From Streptomyces rimosus subsp. rimosus (GTDB taxonomy: Bacteria; Actinomycetota; Actinomycetes; Streptomycetales; Streptomycetaceae): a DNA stretch of 64,000 nucleotides. Location: positions 131,765-195,764 of the forward strand of contig NZ_JOCQ01000002.1 in the NCBI RefSeq assembly GCF_000720725.1, written 5' to 3'. Below are positions 63,899 through 64,000 of the stretch, piece by piece. The notes below the pieces were generated by a model, which was not told the origin of the DNA, did no database searches, and worked only from the letters and a program-made list of their open reading frames with translations. Each line of letters begins with the position of its first letter. Position 1 is the stretch's first letter. A program made the translations under genes and the position numbers.

Positions 63899-64000
63899 GG
63901 GACCTCCAGGTGGCAAGGCTGCGTGGCGGTGCGGCCGTCGGACTCCTGCGACCAGGTTGGCGGACGGGGGGTCGGGCGGAGATAAGGGCTGGGGGAGGGG

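Overview
The window is high-GC actinobacterial chromosome, almost certainly Streptomyces or a close relative such as Kitasatospora. The evidence is strongly GC-biased third codon positions, frequent GTG starts, several apparently leaderless genes, and family content (SAV_2336-type protein, ALF-repeat protein, SpoIIE/GAF/HATPase phosphatase, CYP105-like P450 with a 3Fe-4S ferredoxin). The ccr-ecm-mcl-mch-mcd-psd-pssA gene order also matches what I recall of the S. coelicolor SCO6467-6475 region (from memory, not checked).

Layout. 1-11.7 kb: housekeeping and accessory enzymes: a partial lipoate ligase, a sirtuin, a gamma-glutamyltransferase-like protein, an IMPase-like phosphatase, an FAD oxidoreductase, an ArsR-SRPBCC fusion, a flavoprotein/2Fe-2S reductase pair with a TetR regulator, two GNATs and a macrodomain protein. 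11.9-16.8 kb: alkylation repair (Ada-AlkA fusion plus Ogt), a nucleotidyltransferase, an LLM oxidoreductase behind a SoxR-like promoter, a NUDIX hydrolase and a small membrane protein. 16.9-23.9 kb: a tightly coupled four-gene minus-strand cassette: Trypco1-like protein, trypsin-VMAP protein, MoxR AAA+ ATPase, and a 1127-residue vWA-like/pseudokinase/ParA-like fusion. I read it as a VMAP-type NTP-dependent conflict system, and it is the most interesting locus here. 24.1-27.7 kb: an ALF protein, a BCCT transporter and a glycerate kinase.

27.9-39.0 kb: phosphatidylethanolamine synthesis (psd, pssA) followed by an ethylmalonyl-CoA pathway block (mcd, mch, mcl, ecm, ccr), a TetR regulator and a tandem-duplicated 3-hydroxyacyl-CoA dehydrogenase. 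Together these convert acetoacetyl/crotonyl-CoA to ethylmalonyl-CoA, methylsuccinyl-CoA, mesaconyl-CoA, and glyoxylate plus propionyl-CoA, which also supplies polyketide extender units. The ccr promoter carries two dyads in and next to its spacer. 39.3-48.7 kb: a HEAT protein, a GNAT with a TTA codon, an SDR and MerR regulator, a radical SAM protein with a LexA-like SOS box, an SRPBCC protein, an MFS transporter fused to carboxypeptidase-regulatory-like repeats, a secreted intradiol dioxygenase with a carbohydrate-binding module, and an AraC regulator.

48.9-60.7 kb: a multidomain SpoIIE phosphatase, a methyltransferase, a secreted protein, then a coupled peptidase operon (M55, M20, S9, S66), a 16-bp minisatellite and a secreted S15-like hydrolase. 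60.7-64 kb: a scrambled IS5-family remnant, a membrane protein/TetR pair behind an elaborate operator, and a ferredoxin-P450 operon. I saw no tRNA, rRNA, CRISPR array, origin or complete insertion sequence. All functional calls are from reading translations and motifs; no database search was run.
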